Counted from the first letter of the stretch, positions 25,827 to 35,382 are shown. The stretch: DNA of 64,000 nucleotides from CAZAPO01 sp044841755 (GCA_044841755.1 JAXOFM010000006.1:62001-126000), one strand, 5' to 3'. Made by a program: numbers and translations. The notes: a model not told the origin generated them from the letters alone.

Positions 25827-26759
25827 CTAATCTATATGATTGCGTCTGTACAAAGTTGGAGATAACTTTTTTTCTTTACTCTTGCTTAGGTATTTTCTAA
25901 GCACACCACCTTTCACGTTATTTACATCAAGCTCTATGATAAAAGCATTTTCATCTACCTTGTTAATAATTCGGTATACTCTTCTTGAGTCAATACGGTT
26001 TAAGATGGTTTGAATAATTTCAAGATCATTTATCTCACCTCTGTTTCCAAAGCCTTTGCTTCCTTTTAGGATGGTCATGCCAATTTCGGCTTCATGTATC
26101 AATGCCTCCTGGACCTTATTTGAGTTTTCACTAACAATCATAAGATTTACATAATCTTCAAACCCTTCGAAAACAAAATCAATAATTTTTCCTGTTACTA
26201 TAAATGTTAGTATAGAGTAGAGTGCTACCTCAATAGATATAAGAAAAGCTGTAACTCCAAATAATATAGTGTTGAATATTAAAATGATAGTGCCAATGGG
26301 TATGCCTAGTCTTTCATTTAAATAAATACCAAGTATCTCCGATCCGTCTAAAACCGCACCGTTCTTTATTCCCAATCCAATACCTGCGCCAAGAAAAATA
26401 CCACCAAAAATTGCGATCAATAATTTTTCATCTGTTACCGCCTCAAAGTTTTCAAAATGAATCGTAATTGCCAGTATACAAATGGATAAAGTAGATTTAA
26501 TAACTATTCTTTTAGATACGGTATACCATCCTAGAATAAGGAAAGGGAGAGATATCAGCGGTAGGATGTAAGATATTTCTATGTCTATAAATTCACCAAT
26601 TAAAATTGCTATTCCAGTAGCACCACCATCTAAAAAACCGTTTGGAAGTAAAAAGGCTTTTAACCCAATACTTGCCAAGATAATGCTTAGTGCTATTTGT
26701 AAATATTCAGATAAGGTGCTTTTAAGTTTTGTCATTAGAGCCGGGTTATACCAATTCAT
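25827..26759 (-). CDS. YitT family membrane protein (DUF161 plus DUF2179)
   Basis: 310 residues, about five transmembrane segments in residues 15-210 (for example LQIALSIILASIGLKAFLLP with the typical GFLDGGATGIAILIG motif, and LNERLGIPIGTIILIFNTILFGVTAF), followed by a soluble C-terminal DUF2179 domain (EALIHEAEIGMTILKGSKGFG ... VYRIINKVDENAFIIELDVNNVKGG). The family is thought to transport a small solute or ion regulated by its cytosolic domain; the substrate is unknown. A start at the second Met (26735) is possible. Single gene diverging from the DUF2911 gene across a gap of about 250 bases. Confidence 0.88.
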   Translation of the reverse strand: MNWYNPALMTKLKSTLSEYLQIALSIILASIGLKAFLLPNGFLDGGATGIAILIGEFIDIEISYILPLISLPFLILGWYTVSKRIVIKSTLSICILAITIHFENFEAVTDEKLLIAIFGGIFLGAGIGLGIKNGAVLDGSEILGIYLNERLGIPIGTIILIFNTILFGVTAFLISIEVALYSILTFIVTGKIIDFVFEGFEDYVNLMIVSENSNKVQEALIHEAEIGMTILKGSKGFGNRGEINDLEIIQTILNRIDSRRVYRIINKVDENAFIIELDVNNVKGGVLRKYLSKSKEKKLSPTLYRRNHID

Positions 26760-26796
26760 ATTTTCTTGACGGAAAATAGCTGTACATACTATACTA

Positions 26797-26941
26797 ACTA
26801 ATCATTAGTGTTTTGAGATGTTATATCTAATAAATATAGGCAGTAATGAAACTAATTTAACCGTTTTTTACGAGAATTTTAATTAAAGGATAAGATGTTT
26901 AATACAACTTATCAACAAATCTAAACATATGTTAATTAACA
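26797..26941. promoter_or_regulatory. intergenic region with two AT-rich palindromes
   Basis: In the largest gap of the window (26760-27013) there are two perfect palindromes: ACTAAT-C-ATTAGT (26797-26809) and TGTTAATTAACA (26930-26941). A weak -7-like TACTTTTA is at 26974-26981. Possible operators for the divergent YitT and DUF2911 genes, but in DNA this AT-rich such palindromes can arise by chance. Confidence 0.25.
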
Positions 26942-27013
26942 AGCCTATAACAATTAGCAGTTTTAATTGTGGCTACTTTTAATCCTACAATCGAACTAAA
27001 TAATTATCAAAAA

Positions 27014-28126
27014 ATGAAAAAATTACACACTATGGTTTACCTAGCTGTATTTGCAGTATTGCTATGTTTACCACAAAATGCCCAAGCACAATTGGACACA
27101 CCTCGAGGTAGCCAACATGCTTCAGTTGCACAAACCGTCGGTATTACTAAAATGTATGTACACTATTCTCGCCCAAGTGTTCGCGGTCGTGAGATCTGGG
27201 GAAAATTAGTGCCTTATGGCATGAATAACCTTGGTTTTGGTACTGCTAAAGAATCGCCTTGGCGAGCAGGAGCAGATGAAAATACTGTTTTTAAAGTGAC
27301 TAGTGACGTAACTGTAGGAGGGAAGACACTTCCTGCTGGCAAGTATGGTTTGCACATGATCGTTCATGAAGGTGCTAGTAAAGCAACGGTAATCTTCTCT
27401 AAAAATCATGGCGCTTGGGGAAGTTATTTTTATGAGCCTTCAGAAGATGCTTTGCGCGTTGATGTGAACATGGAAGATGGTCCTCATGTAGAGCAACTAA
27501 CCTATGGTTTTGAGAATGTTACTCCAACTTCTGCGACTGCGGTGTTGAGTTGGGGGAAAAAGCGAATTCCATTTACTGTTGAAGTGGACGTTACAGATGT
27601 GGTGCTAACAGATATTAGAAGTAAGCTTCAGAATCAACCAGGTTTCAACCGTCAATCGTGGGAGCAGGCGGCTAATTTCGCTGCAAACAATGGAGGTGAT
27701 CTTAATGAGGCTTTAGGTTGGATTAATAATGCCATTGCTGGACAGTTCTATAGTCAGCAAAACTTCAATAACACACAAATAAAGGCTACTATTTTATCTA
27801 AAATGGGTAAACAAGCTGATGCTGAAGCTGTAATGGATGGCTATATGGATAATGCAACGGTTTTAGAGCGTCATCAATACGGAAGAGCATTAATTGCTCA
27901 AGGAAAAAAAGATAAAGCCTTAGAGGTTTTTAAAATGAATGCTAACGTAAATAAAGGACAATGGCCAGTTGATTACGGTTTGGCTAGAGGGTATTCTGCT
28001 GTTGGTGATTATAAGAAGGCATTAAAGCATTTGTTAATAGCACAAAAGAGAGCACCAGATGCGGGAAATCAACAAGCTATAGCTGCTAATATTGAAAAAT
28101 TACAGAATAAACAAGACATCAATTAA
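27014..28126 (+). CDS. DUF2911 domain protein with TPR-like C-terminus
   Basis: 370 residues from the ATG at 27014 (MKKLHTMVYLAVFAVLLCL), a cleaved signal peptide ending AQAQ. The frame also opens from a GTG at 26969, but that would bury the signal. Residues 25-190 are the DUF2911 domain (TPRGSQHASVAQTVGITKMYVHYSRPSVRGREIWG ... LPAGKYGLHMI, about the usual extent), a beta sandwich found widely in Bacteroidota. Residues 210-370 are helical repeats (ALGWINNAIAG..., KDKALEVFKMNANVNK, GDYKKALKHLLIAQKRAPD), TPR-type. Exported, role unknown. Its transcript ends at a strong hairpin (28151-28182). Confidence 0.85.
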   Translation: MKKLHTMVYLAVFAVLLCLPQNAQAQLDTPRGSQHASVAQTVGITKMYVHYSRPSVRGREIWGKLVPYGMNNLGFGTAKESPWRAGADENTVFKVTSDVTVGGKTLPAGKYGLHMIVHEGASKATVIFSKNHGAWGSYFYEPSEDALRVDVNMEDGPHVEQLTYGFENVTPTSATAVLSWGKKRIPFTVEVDVTDVVLTDIRSKLQNQPGFNRQSWEQAANFAANNGGDLNEALGWINNAIAGQFYSQQNFNNTQIKATILSKMGKQADAEAVMDGYMDNATVLERHQYGRALIAQGKKDKALEVFKMNANVNKGQWPVDYGLARGYSAVGDYKKALKHLLIAQKRAPDAGNQQAIAANIEKLQNKQDIN

Positions 28127-28150
28127 AAACGACAACTATGTACTGTTTTG

Positions 28151-28182
28151 AAGTCCGATCACTAAAGGGATCGGACTTTTTT
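28151..28182 (+). terminator. terminator of DUF2911 gene
   Basis: Ten-base perfect arms AAGTCCGATC (28151-28160) and GATCGGACTT (28169-28178), loop ACTAAAGG, then T run. No A tract on the other side, so one-directional. Confidence 0.9.
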
Positions 28183-28185
28183 GAT

Positions 28186-29397
28186 TTAAGGATCTATCCA
28201 AGCATCATTATAAGCTTCTTTAATCGAGGATCTTAAGAAACCGTCAACTCCTGTCTTGTAAGTAACATTTCGTGAGTTTACGAATACAGCTATTTCAACA
28301 CCATTAATGGGAAACATCTGTATTTGTGATAGCATTCCTTGGCTTACAGTTGGGTCACTATCATTACCAATACTTCCATTTTTACCATAATACTTTCCAT
28401 GTAGTTCTCTTGAATCACCATTGAAGTATGCGTCTAAACCCATGTAATTATCTCTGATCACTTGTTTGTCTTCATTGCTTAATAAATCTTCCGTATGCTG
28501 GAAAAATGCATTAACAGCAGCCATTTCTATCACACTCATATAATAACCACCACCTCCAGATTTATTGTCCCAATCTCCATAGGTTGTTCCAGAAACTCCA
28601 TTACTAACGTCATCTTTATTATAATATCGTGGAGCTGGTGTAGGTTCTGTGAAATCTACGTTTGGCAATCCACATACACTAAATATCTCACTTTGCATAT
28701 AGTCTTTATAAGCTTCCTGAGTTTCAGAATCACTATCCAGATCGGTTTGTGGAGCATTCGGAATTTGATTTTGCATGGAAGGAATTAAGATCCTAAAAAT
28801 GGCAAAATTGATATTATCATAATCACTTTGATCTGGCGGAGGAATTGGTACACCATCTTCAACAGCTTGTTTGATTCCTGCGTAAGAAAGCGTGTTATCA
28901 AAATCTGTATTCCCAGTATCTAAACCAGATTCGTGCCTTAGCAAATGCGCGAAGGTCATGGCATCCATATTCTCACCAACAGTCCAATTAGGAGGAATGA
29001 ATTCTTCTATAGTAGTATGTACGGTCAAATTCAATCGATCCAATAGCTGTAATACAGCAATGGCAGTATAGAATTTAGTAACGCTAGCAATATTAATCTC
29101 ACTATTTGCGCTTATTGCAGTAGTAGTTCCATCTGGTTCCTGTATCAAGTTGCCAAAAGCTCCAGAAGATGCTAGTTGTCCGTTTTGAGTAATGGCATAA
29201 GCCCAACCAACAGGTTGATCACCTCCCCAATTTACATAGTCTATAAGGTTTTGCTCAAAAAGATTAATATCAAATTGAGCAGTTTCAGGGCCTAATAGTA
29301 CAGTTTCATTATCTAAAGTACAGGTGAATAGGAGAAAAAAGCATAAAATAGAAGTCCATTTATGACTTTGGAAACGGAGTTTTTGGGGAAGTCTCAT
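28186..29397 (-). CDS. serine hydrolase lipoprotein, beta-lactamase family
   Basis: 403 residues. Probable lipoprotein: a somewhat long N-terminus (MRLPQKLRFQSHKWTS) then a hydrophobic stretch ending LLFTC, Cys26. Class C beta-lactamase/PBP fold with S105-VT-K108 as nucleophile motif (NIASVTKFYTAIAVLQLLD) and YDN as the tyrosine motif in SDYDNINFAIF; the third motif may be the KNG of GKYYGKNGSIGND. The gene belongs to the end of the leftward cluster from 35945. Its distant relative at 3180-4316 has different surrounding genes. Substrate unknown; peptidase or esterase activity possible. Confidence 0.82.
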   Translation of the reverse strand: MRLPQKLRFQSHKWTSILCFFLLFTCTLDNETVLLGPETAQFDINLFEQNLIDYVNWGGDQPVGWAYAITQNGQLASSGAFGNLIQEPDGTTTAISANSEINIASVTKFYTAIAVLQLLDRLNLTVHTTIEEFIPPNWTVGENMDAMTFAHLLRHESGLDTGNTDFDNTLSYAGIKQAVEDGVPIPPPDQSDYDNINFAIFRILIPSMQNQIPNAPQTDLDSDSETQEAYKDYMQSEIFSVCGLPNVDFTEPTPAPRYYNKDDVSNGVSGTTYGDWDNKSGGGGYYMSVIEMAAVNAFFQHTEDLLSNEDKQVIRDNYMGLDAYFNGDSRELHGKYYGKNGSIGNDSDPTVSQGMLSQIQMFPINGVEIAVFVNSRNVTYKTGVDGFLRSSIKEAYNDAWIDP

Positions 29398-29440
29398 AGC
29401 CTATCGTTTTATTAAATATATGTAAAATACTGTAAATAAG

Positions 29441-29851
29441 CTATTTATTTTCGGTGTACTTCTTAATTATCTGCGTAAATGCATGAAACAATACTCCGCC
29501 AAGAATTAGATACAAAGCATTTCTACTAATCGGTCTTTCAATAATTTGTGAAGGTAATTCGGTAAAAAAGCTATATACCATAAGTACCGAAGCCGTAGTG
29601 ATTGATAAAGACCCAATAAGCTGAAATATAGTTAGTATTTTACTTTTAAATGTTGTTAAGTACGTGCCTAAACCTAAATTAACTAGAGAAATAAGCAGAA
29701 TATATATATGTTCAGCTCTGAACAAAGCCCTTTCCAGATCAGGCATTCCTTGTAAATGATTATATCTATAATGCATGTACTTTCCAGTTAAGGTAAAAGT
29801 GATTAGCATTCCTATTCCAAAGAAGAAATGAAAGGGTTTTAGGTATTTCAT
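29441..29851 (-). CDS. small integral membrane protein, four helices
   Basis: 136 residues. I do not recognise the family. Four transmembrane helices are evident (FHFFFGIGMLITFTLTG; IYILLISLVNLGLGTYLTTF; LTIFQLIGSLSITTASVLMVYSFF; NALYLILGGVLFHAFTQII). Between helices 1 and 2 lies a polar stretch MHYRYNHLQGMPDLERALFRAEH with histidines and acidic residues on one face. Two bases separate it from recG, so it is on the recG transcript; no functional link is implied. Likely inner-membrane hypothetical common in marine flavobacteria. Confidence 0.75.
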   Translation of the reverse strand: MKYLKPFHFFFGIGMLITFTLTGKYMHYRYNHLQGMPDLERALFRAEHIYILLISLVNLGLGTYLTTFKSKILTIFQLIGSLSITTASVLMVYSFFTELPSQIIERPISRNALYLILGGVLFHAFTQIIKKYTENK

Positions 29852-29853
29852 AT

Positions 29854-31959
29854 TTAACTAATATAATTCCACATGTTTTTGTATTTACTTAGCTGCTTAT
29901 AAGTTTGAAGTAGTACTTTGTTTTCAGGATAAGAAAGGTTAGGATCGTCTCTTAAGACCTTTTTCGCATAGTATCTGGCTTGTTGTAAGATGTCTCTATC
30001 CTTTACTATGTCAGCAATCTTTAAATTAAGTACACCACTTTGTTGAGTTCCCATGATATCTCCGGGGCCACGTAGTTTAAGATCTACTTCGGCAATTTCG
30101 AAACCATCATTAGTGCGTACCATAGTTTCAAGGCGTGTTCTACTATCATTACTAAGCTTGTGTCCAGTCATTAAGATACAATAGCTCTGTTCTGCTCCTC
30201 GTCCAACTCTACCACGTAACTGATGTAACTGTGATAAGCCAAAACGTTCGGCACTTTCAATAATCATCACTGAAGCATTAGGAACGTTTACACCAACCTC
30301 AATAACCGTTGTAGCTACCATGATCTGGGTTTCACCTTTTATAAAGCGCTGCATTTCGAAGTCTTTATCGGGTGCTTTCATTTTTCCATGAACAATTGAT
30401 ATTTGGTAATCTGGCATTGGAAAATCTCGTGAAATACTTTCATAACCGTCCATAAGATCTTTATAATCCATGGCAGCACTTTCCTTGATTAGAGGATAAA
30501 CAATATATATCTGTCTTCCTTTTTTTATTTCATCACGAATAAACTTGAAAACCTGTAATCGATTCTTGTCGTACCGATGTACTGTTTTTATTGATTTTCT
30601 TCCAGGAGGTAATTCATCGATTATAGAAATATCGAGGTCACCATAAACTGACATTGCTAAGGTTCTCGGAATTGGTGTTGCAGTCATCACAAGAATGTGT
30701 GGAGGTACTACATTTTTTTTCCAAAGTTTTGCTCTTTGTGCAACTCCAAATCGATGTTGCTCATCGATAATTGCGAGCCCTAAATTTTTGAATTTCACCT
30801 TATCTTCGAGTAGGGCATGAGTGCCAATTAAGATGTTTAATTCGCCATTTTCTAAAGATTCGTGAATTTTTCGTCTATCTGAAGTTTTAGTTGAACCAGT
30901 TAATAATGAAATACTGATATTCAGTTTTTTACAATATTCAAATAACCCATTATAGTGTTGAACTGACAAAATTTCAGTTGGCGCCATTAAACAAGCTTGA
31001 AAACCGTTGTCAAGTGCTATAAACATTGACATTAGCGCCACTATAGTCTTTCCAGATCCTACATCTCCTTGTAACAATCGGTTCATTTGAGCATTACTTC
31101 CTAAATCGTGTCGAATTTCTTTGATTACTCGTTTTTGAGCATTGGTTAATTCGAAAGGTAAATGCTCTTTAAAAAACGTGTTGAAGAAGTGTCCAACTTT
31201 ATCAAATTTAAATCCCTTAATTCTCGATTTGTGGATAAGATTTTTTAAGATTAATTGTAGTTGAATGTAAAAAAGTTCCTCAAACTTTAATCGAAATTGA
31301 GCTCTGGAAAGCAACTCTTGGCTCTTCGGAAAATGCACATTAAAAAGTGCTTCTTTTTTTGAAATTAGTTTCTGTTCATTTAGCAAGAACTCTGAAAGTG
31401 TTTCAGAAAAATTTCCTTTAGTATCAATAAATAATTGTTGAACGATCTTTGAAATTACTCGATTGGTAATTCCTTTTGTTGCTAATTTTTCCGTTGAAGG
31501 ATAAATGGGTTGCATAGCAGATCGCAAGTTCTTTTTGTGCTCTTCTAGTAATTCGATCTCTGGGTGTGGCATCGAAAAACGACCGTTAAACCAACTAGTT
31601 TTCCCAAATATTACCAGTTCGGTATGGAGTTTAAGACTTTCTCGTATCCATTTCTGCCCTCTAAACCAAACGAGCTCCATTGTTCCTGTTTCGTCCTGAA
31701 AAGTGGCTACTAATCGTTTTCCGCGTTTCTGAGACACTTCTTTTAGAGCTATTATCTGACCAATAACTTGCACCTCGGCATTATTACGCTGTAGATCTTT
31801 GATCTTGTAGTATTTGGTCCTGTCTAAGTATCTATTGGGAAATAGGTTGAGTAAATCTTGAAAAGTAAAAATCCCTAACTCTTTCTTTAATAGCTCCGCT
31901 CGATTAGGACCAACGCCCTTTAAGTAATCTATTGGAGTTTGAAGAATATTAGAATTCAT
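29854..31959 (-). CDS. recG: ATP-dependent DNA helicase RecG
   Basis: 701 residues, the usual size. The enzyme reverses stalled replication forks and migrates branched DNA. N-terminal wedge/OB domain (about 60-160, with KYYKIKDLQRNNAEVQVIGQI), then SF2 motor: Walker A GDVGSGKT, DEQHRFG as DExH box, TATPIPRTLAM motif III, and in the C-lobe VIEVGVNVPNASVM and QLRGRVGRG. The TRG motif region near the C-terminus (RGPGDIMGTQQSG) is present. It starts 53 bases after the upstream small membrane protein gene. Confidence 0.97.
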   Translation of the reverse strand: MNSNILQTPIDYLKGVGPNRAELLKKELGIFTFQDLLNLFPNRYLDRTKYYKIKDLQRNNAEVQVIGQIIALKEVSQKRGKRLVATFQDETGTMELVWFRGQKWIRESLKLHTELVIFGKTSWFNGRFSMPHPEIELLEEHKKNLRSAMQPIYPSTEKLATKGITNRVISKIVQQLFIDTKGNFSETLSEFLLNEQKLISKKEALFNVHFPKSQELLSRAQFRLKFEELFYIQLQLILKNLIHKSRIKGFKFDKVGHFFNTFFKEHLPFELTNAQKRVIKEIRHDLGSNAQMNRLLQGDVGSGKTIVALMSMFIALDNGFQACLMAPTEILSVQHYNGLFEYCKKLNISISLLTGSTKTSDRRKIHESLENGELNILIGTHALLEDKVKFKNLGLAIIDEQHRFGVAQRAKLWKKNVVPPHILVMTATPIPRTLAMSVYGDLDISIIDELPPGRKSIKTVHRYDKNRLQVFKFIRDEIKKGRQIYIVYPLIKESAAMDYKDLMDGYESISRDFPMPDYQISIVHGKMKAPDKDFEMQRFIKGETQIMVATTVIEVGVNVPNASVMIIESAERFGLSQLHQLRGRVGRGAEQSYCILMTGHKLSNDSRTRLETMVRTNDGFEIAEVDLKLRGPGDIMGTQQSGVLNLKIADIVKDRDILQQARYYAKKVLRDDPNLSYPENKVLLQTYKQLSKYKNMWNYIS

Positions 31960-32012
31960 TCAACTAAAATACGAGTTTTGTTGTAGGTTTTGAAAGTAAT
32001 TATTGATGGTGT

Positions 32013-32534
32013 TTACCACATATCGCTAACTTCATCTTTGATGAAAGAAATAGCTGCATCACTTGGAGCTCTTTTTTCCATCATTTCAGTTAGAATAACC
32101 TCGCGAAGCTTATCAGCTGTTCCTGTTTTTTCTAATAATCCAGCTTTTCTGATTAGTTGAATCGTAGCGTTTTTTGCTGCAACAATTATATTCCAACACT
32201 CTTCACTAATGTAGATTTGTTGAGATAAATTATGCTCAAATTCTTGTTCAATGGTTGCTACAAGTAAAGATTCATAAGCATTTTCATCTGAGCCAGTTGG
32301 GTTAACTCTAACCAGTAATTTTGATGGCGAAATTCTCTCTAAGAACAGTACCATTCTTTCATAGGCTTGAAGACGTAATGGTAAGGAGTTTACCTGAAGA
32401 TCTTTGTGTAGTAAAAAGCGTCTACGACCATCTTCATTTTTTGTATGCTCTTTAAAAAAGTAATATGCAATCATCCCAGTGATTAAGGCTGGAACAGCGT
32501 AAAGAAATACTTCAAAAATCTTATCTACATCCAT
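32013..32534 (-). CDS. small membrane-anchored protein downstream of GltS-like flavoprotein
   Basis: 173 residues. A hypothetical family I know only from Bacteroidota. One N-terminal membrane anchor (FEVFLYAVPALITGMIAYYFF, residues 7-27) is followed by a cytosolic helical domain of about 145 residues, with the conserved-looking segment LPLRLQAYERMVLFLERISP and a C-terminal amphipathic helix pair (KNATIQLIRKAGLLEKTGTADKLREVILTEMM). It begins four bases after the stop of the FMN-binding glutamate synthase-like gene, which is also membrane-tethered, so the two may form one membrane complex. No catalytic motif seen. Confidence 0.72.
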   Translation of the reverse strand: MDVDKIFEVFLYAVPALITGMIAYYFFKEHTKNEDGRRRFLLHKDLQVNSLPLRLQAYERMVLFLERISPSKLLVRVNPTGSDENAYESLLVATIEQEFEHNLSQQIYISEECWNIIVAAKNATIQLIRKAGLLEKTGTADKLREVILTEMMEKRAPSDAAISFIKDEVSDMW

Positions 32535-32538
32535 AATA

Positions 32539-34107
32539 TTAAGTTTTAGTTGTTTGAGGTTTTCCTCCCAAATATATGCAATCTTTTAGTTCTTGCATAG
32601 TATTGAAAGGTACTGGTGTTTTAAGATAAATATATGTTTTATCAAGTTCTTTAGATAAATTATGATCATCAACATTTACATCAACATCACTCATTTTAAA
32701 TTGACAAGGATGCTCATAGCCAGCAGCATGCGTAATTTCTATCAGTTCCTTTTTAAAGGTTTTAAAATATTGAGCTAAACGTTCAGACTTAAGAGGAATA
32801 TTTATTCCGTTTTGCAGCCATTTATTTTGTGTAGCAACTCCACTTGGGCAACGATTGGTATGACAGATTTGGGCTTGTATACAACCGATACTCATCATAG
32901 CTTCACGAGCAACATTAATACAATCTACTCCCATTGCAAAGGCCATGGCAGCTTTAGCAGGAAAACCTAATTTTCCACTTCCTATGAATACAATACGTTC
33001 TGTAAGTCCTTTTCTTTGGAATAATTTATACAGATCGCTAAAACCATAAACCCAAGGCAGAGATACATGATCAGCAAAGCTTGGAGGAGCAGCACCTGTT
33101 CCGCCTTCGCCACCATCAACACTAATAAAATCAGGTCCTTTATTAGTGGTAACCATAATATCTGCAAGCTCTTCCCATTGGCCTAGCTTTCCAATTGCAG
33201 CCTTAATACCAACAGGTAGCCCTGTTTCACTAGCAATATCTTCAATAAAGTCGACCAATTCTTTTACATTAGAGAAAGCAGAGTGAGTAGGAGGAGAGAG
33301 CACATCTTTACCAACTTCAACACCTCTTATTTTAGCAATTTCATGAGTGATCTTCTTTCCGGGAAGTACACCACCTTTTCCAGGTTTAGCGCCTTGTGAA
33401 AGCTTTACCTCTATAGCCTTAATGAAAGGGTTGTCCTTAACGAGTTGCTTCATCTTCTCCATAGAGAAGTTTCCATCGTTATCACGAACGCCAAAATACC
33501 CTGTTCCAAAATGAAACACAACATCACCACCATTACTGTGATAAGGTGAAAGTCCACCTTCACCTGTGTTATGATAGGCATCAGCAATTGTTACTCCTTT
33601 ATTTAACGATTCAACAGCTTTAGCTGATAATGAACCAAAGCTCATAGCAGAAACATTAATCACTGATGCTGGTCGATAAGGTTTCTTTCTTTTATTGTAA
33701 GCTCCAATAACCTTTGCACAAGGAAGGAAGGTTTTATCAATAGTATTTGGATGCCCTTTTTCTAATTTAAAAGGCATCATTGCATTATTTATGAAAACGT
33801 GCTGGTGTGCATAAATGTCTCTATCTGTACCAAAACCCTCATAATTGTTTTCTTTTTTGGCAGAAGCATAGATCCAACTACGCTCAATTCTATTAAATGG
33901 AAGTTCTTCTCTATTGTTTGCTACAAAGTACTGCCGAATCTCTGGACCAATACTCTCAAAAATGTATCTAATATGACCTACAATTGGGTAGTTATGGCTA
34001 ATAGTGTGCTTTTTTTGGAGAATATCACGAATAGCAATAAACCCAATAAAAATTAAGACCCAAGCCCACCAAGGTAGATTAGAAAATACATCAAGAACTT
34101 CGCTCAT
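32539..34107 (-). CDS. membrane-tethered FMN-binding glutamate synthase family protein
   Basis: 522 residues. Contains the glutamate synthase FMN/3Fe-4S core domain (about 90-470) but neither the glutaminase nor the C-terminal beta-helix of GltB. Seen: INVSAMSFGSLSAKAVESLNKG, the FMN-phosphate loop region DGGEGGTGAAPPSF, and cysteines C-x5-C-x4-C in CIQAQICHTNRC followed by PSGVATQ, the 3Fe-4S ligands. An N-terminal transmembrane helix (WWAWVLIFIGFIAIRDIL, 13-30) tethers it to the inner membrane. Stand-alone GltS-domain proteins have unclear roles; electron source and product are unknown. Lies between the M20 amidohydrolase gene (three bases upstream) and the small membrane protein (four bases downstream). 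Confidence 0.88.
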   Translation of the reverse strand: MSEVLDVFSNLPWWAWVLIFIGFIAIRDILQKKHTISHNYPIVGHIRYIFESIGPEIRQYFVANNREELPFNRIERSWIYASAKKENNYEGFGTDRDIYAHQHVFINNAMMPFKLEKGHPNTIDKTFLPCAKVIGAYNKRKKPYRPASVINVSAMSFGSLSAKAVESLNKGVTIADAYHNTGEGGLSPYHSNGGDVVFHFGTGYFGVRDNDGNFSMEKMKQLVKDNPFIKAIEVKLSQGAKPGKGGVLPGKKITHEIAKIRGVEVGKDVLSPPTHSAFSNVKELVDFIEDIASETGLPVGIKAAIGKLGQWEELADIMVTTNKGPDFISVDGGEGGTGAAPPSFADHVSLPWVYGFSDLYKLFQRKGLTERIVFIGSGKLGFPAKAAMAFAMGVDCINVAREAMMSIGCIQAQICHTNRCPSGVATQNKWLQNGINIPLKSERLAQYFKTFKKELIEITHAAGYEHPCQFKMSDVDVNVDDHNLSKELDKTYIYLKTPVPFNTMQELKDCIYLGGKPQTTKT

Positions 34108-34110
34108 GTA

Positions 34111-35382
34111 TTAATCATTTAAATAGTCTATAGACATTTGGATAAACGATTTTACTCCTAGTAATAGTCCACCTTCATCTATATAAAAATCTGGAGTATG
34201 ATGAGGGAAAGGTTCAGTGTTTCCCGGTGTCATTCCTCCTAAGAAGAAGTAAAATCCTGGTACTTCCTTTTGAAAGAACGAAAAATCTTCTGCTCCAGTG
34301 ATAGCTTTCATAAGATGTACATTCTCTGTTCCTGCCGCTTTTTGTATAGACGGTAACATTTGAGCTGTAAGCTCATGATCGTTAAATGTAATTGGATATC
34401 CTTCATCAATATCTATAGTTGCCTCTGCACGATAAGCTTTAGCAATATCTGCAACCATTTCACGCATACGTTTGTGAATGTGCTTTTGCATGCCTTCATC
34501 CAGTGTTCTTAATGTACCTATCATTTGGGCAGATTCTGGAATTATATTACTTCTAACACCACTACTTATTTTTCCTATCGAAAGCACCACTGCTTCTTGA
34601 GTTAAAGGCATTTCCCGACTTACCAAGGTTTGTAAACCATCTATAATCTTAGCACTTACCATAATTGGATCAATTCCTCCCCAAGGCATAGAACCGTGTG
34701 TTTGTTTTCCTTTTACATTGATCTCAAAACTGTTTACAGCCGCCATAGCACCACCTGGTTTATATCCAATAGTATTTATTGGTTGTCCAGATCCAATGTG
34801 AAGTCCAAAAATAGCATCAACATCAGGGTTTTTAAGAACGCCTTCTTCAACCATTAATTTTGCACCACCTTCTTCACCTGGAGGAGCTCCTTCCTCTGCT
34901 GGTTGAAAGATGAACTTGATAGTTCCTTTAATTTTATTCTTGTTTTTTGAGAGTATTTCTGCTACGCCCATTAAGATGGCAATATGTGTGTCATGCCCAC
35001 AAGCATGCATTACAGGAACTTCTTCGCCTCTAAACTCTCCTTTAGCTGTTGATTTAAAAGGAAGGTCGGCTCTTTCAGGAACAGGAAGTGCATCGATATC
35101 TGCTCTTAAAGCCAATACTTTTCCAGGCTTTCTGCCTTTTAGTATACCAACTACTCCAGTGTGGGCAATTCCAGTTTGCACTTCTAATCCAAGAGAACGT
35201 AAGTGTTCTGCTATCTTTTCAGCAGTTTTGAACTCCCTGTTTGACAATTCTGGGTTTTGATGGAAATGACGTCTCCATTCTATGACTTTAGATTCAATTG
35301 CTGCTATCTCTGCGTCCATTCCATGTTGAGAGAATCCAAAATAACTGGACATTATTGCTAGAATTAATACTAATCTTTTCAT
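34111..35382 (-). CDS. exported M20 family amidohydrolase/aminoacylase
   Basis: 423 residues from the ATG at 35382 (MKRLVLILAIMSSYFGFSQ), a signal peptide; the frame extends to a TTG at 35391 that would lie before it. M20D metal-dependent amidohydrolase of the hippurate hydrolase / IAA-amino acid hydrolase group. Metal motifs: HACGHDTH near residue 135, EEGGAKLM with the catalytic Glu, HIGSGQP, and GAEDFSFFQKEVPGFYFFLGG near the end. Dimerisation domain GKQTHGSMPWGGIDPI lies between. It removes acyl groups from N-acyl amino acids or peptides in the periplasm. In one transcript with the DsrE gene upstream (20 bases away) and the GltS-like gene downstream. Confidence 0.92.
   Translation of the reverse strand: MKRLVLILAIMSSYFGFSQHGMDAEIAAIESKVIEWRRHFHQNPELSNREFKTAEKIAEHLRSLGLEVQTGIAHTGVVGILKGRKPGKVLALRADIDALPVPERADLPFKSTAKGEFRGEEVPVMHACGHDTHIAILMGVAEILSKNKNKIKGTIKFIFQPAEEGAPPGEEGGAKLMVEEGVLKNPDVDAIFGLHIGSGQPINTIGYKPGGAMAAVNSFEINVKGKQTHGSMPWGGIDPIMVSAKIIDGLQTLVSREMPLTQEAVVLSIGKISSGVRSNIIPESAQMIGTLRTLDEGMQKHIHKRMREMVADIAKAYRAEATIDIDEGYPITFNDHELTAQMLPSIQKAAGTENVHLMKAITGAEDFSFFQKEVPGFYFFLGGMTPGNTEPFPHHTPDFYIDEGGLLLGVKSFIQMSIDYLND

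Noticed and set aside
34910..35260. 116-codon open frame opposite the M20 amidohydrolase gene
   Set aside because: Antisense to the metal-binding core of a clear gene; composition not protein-like.
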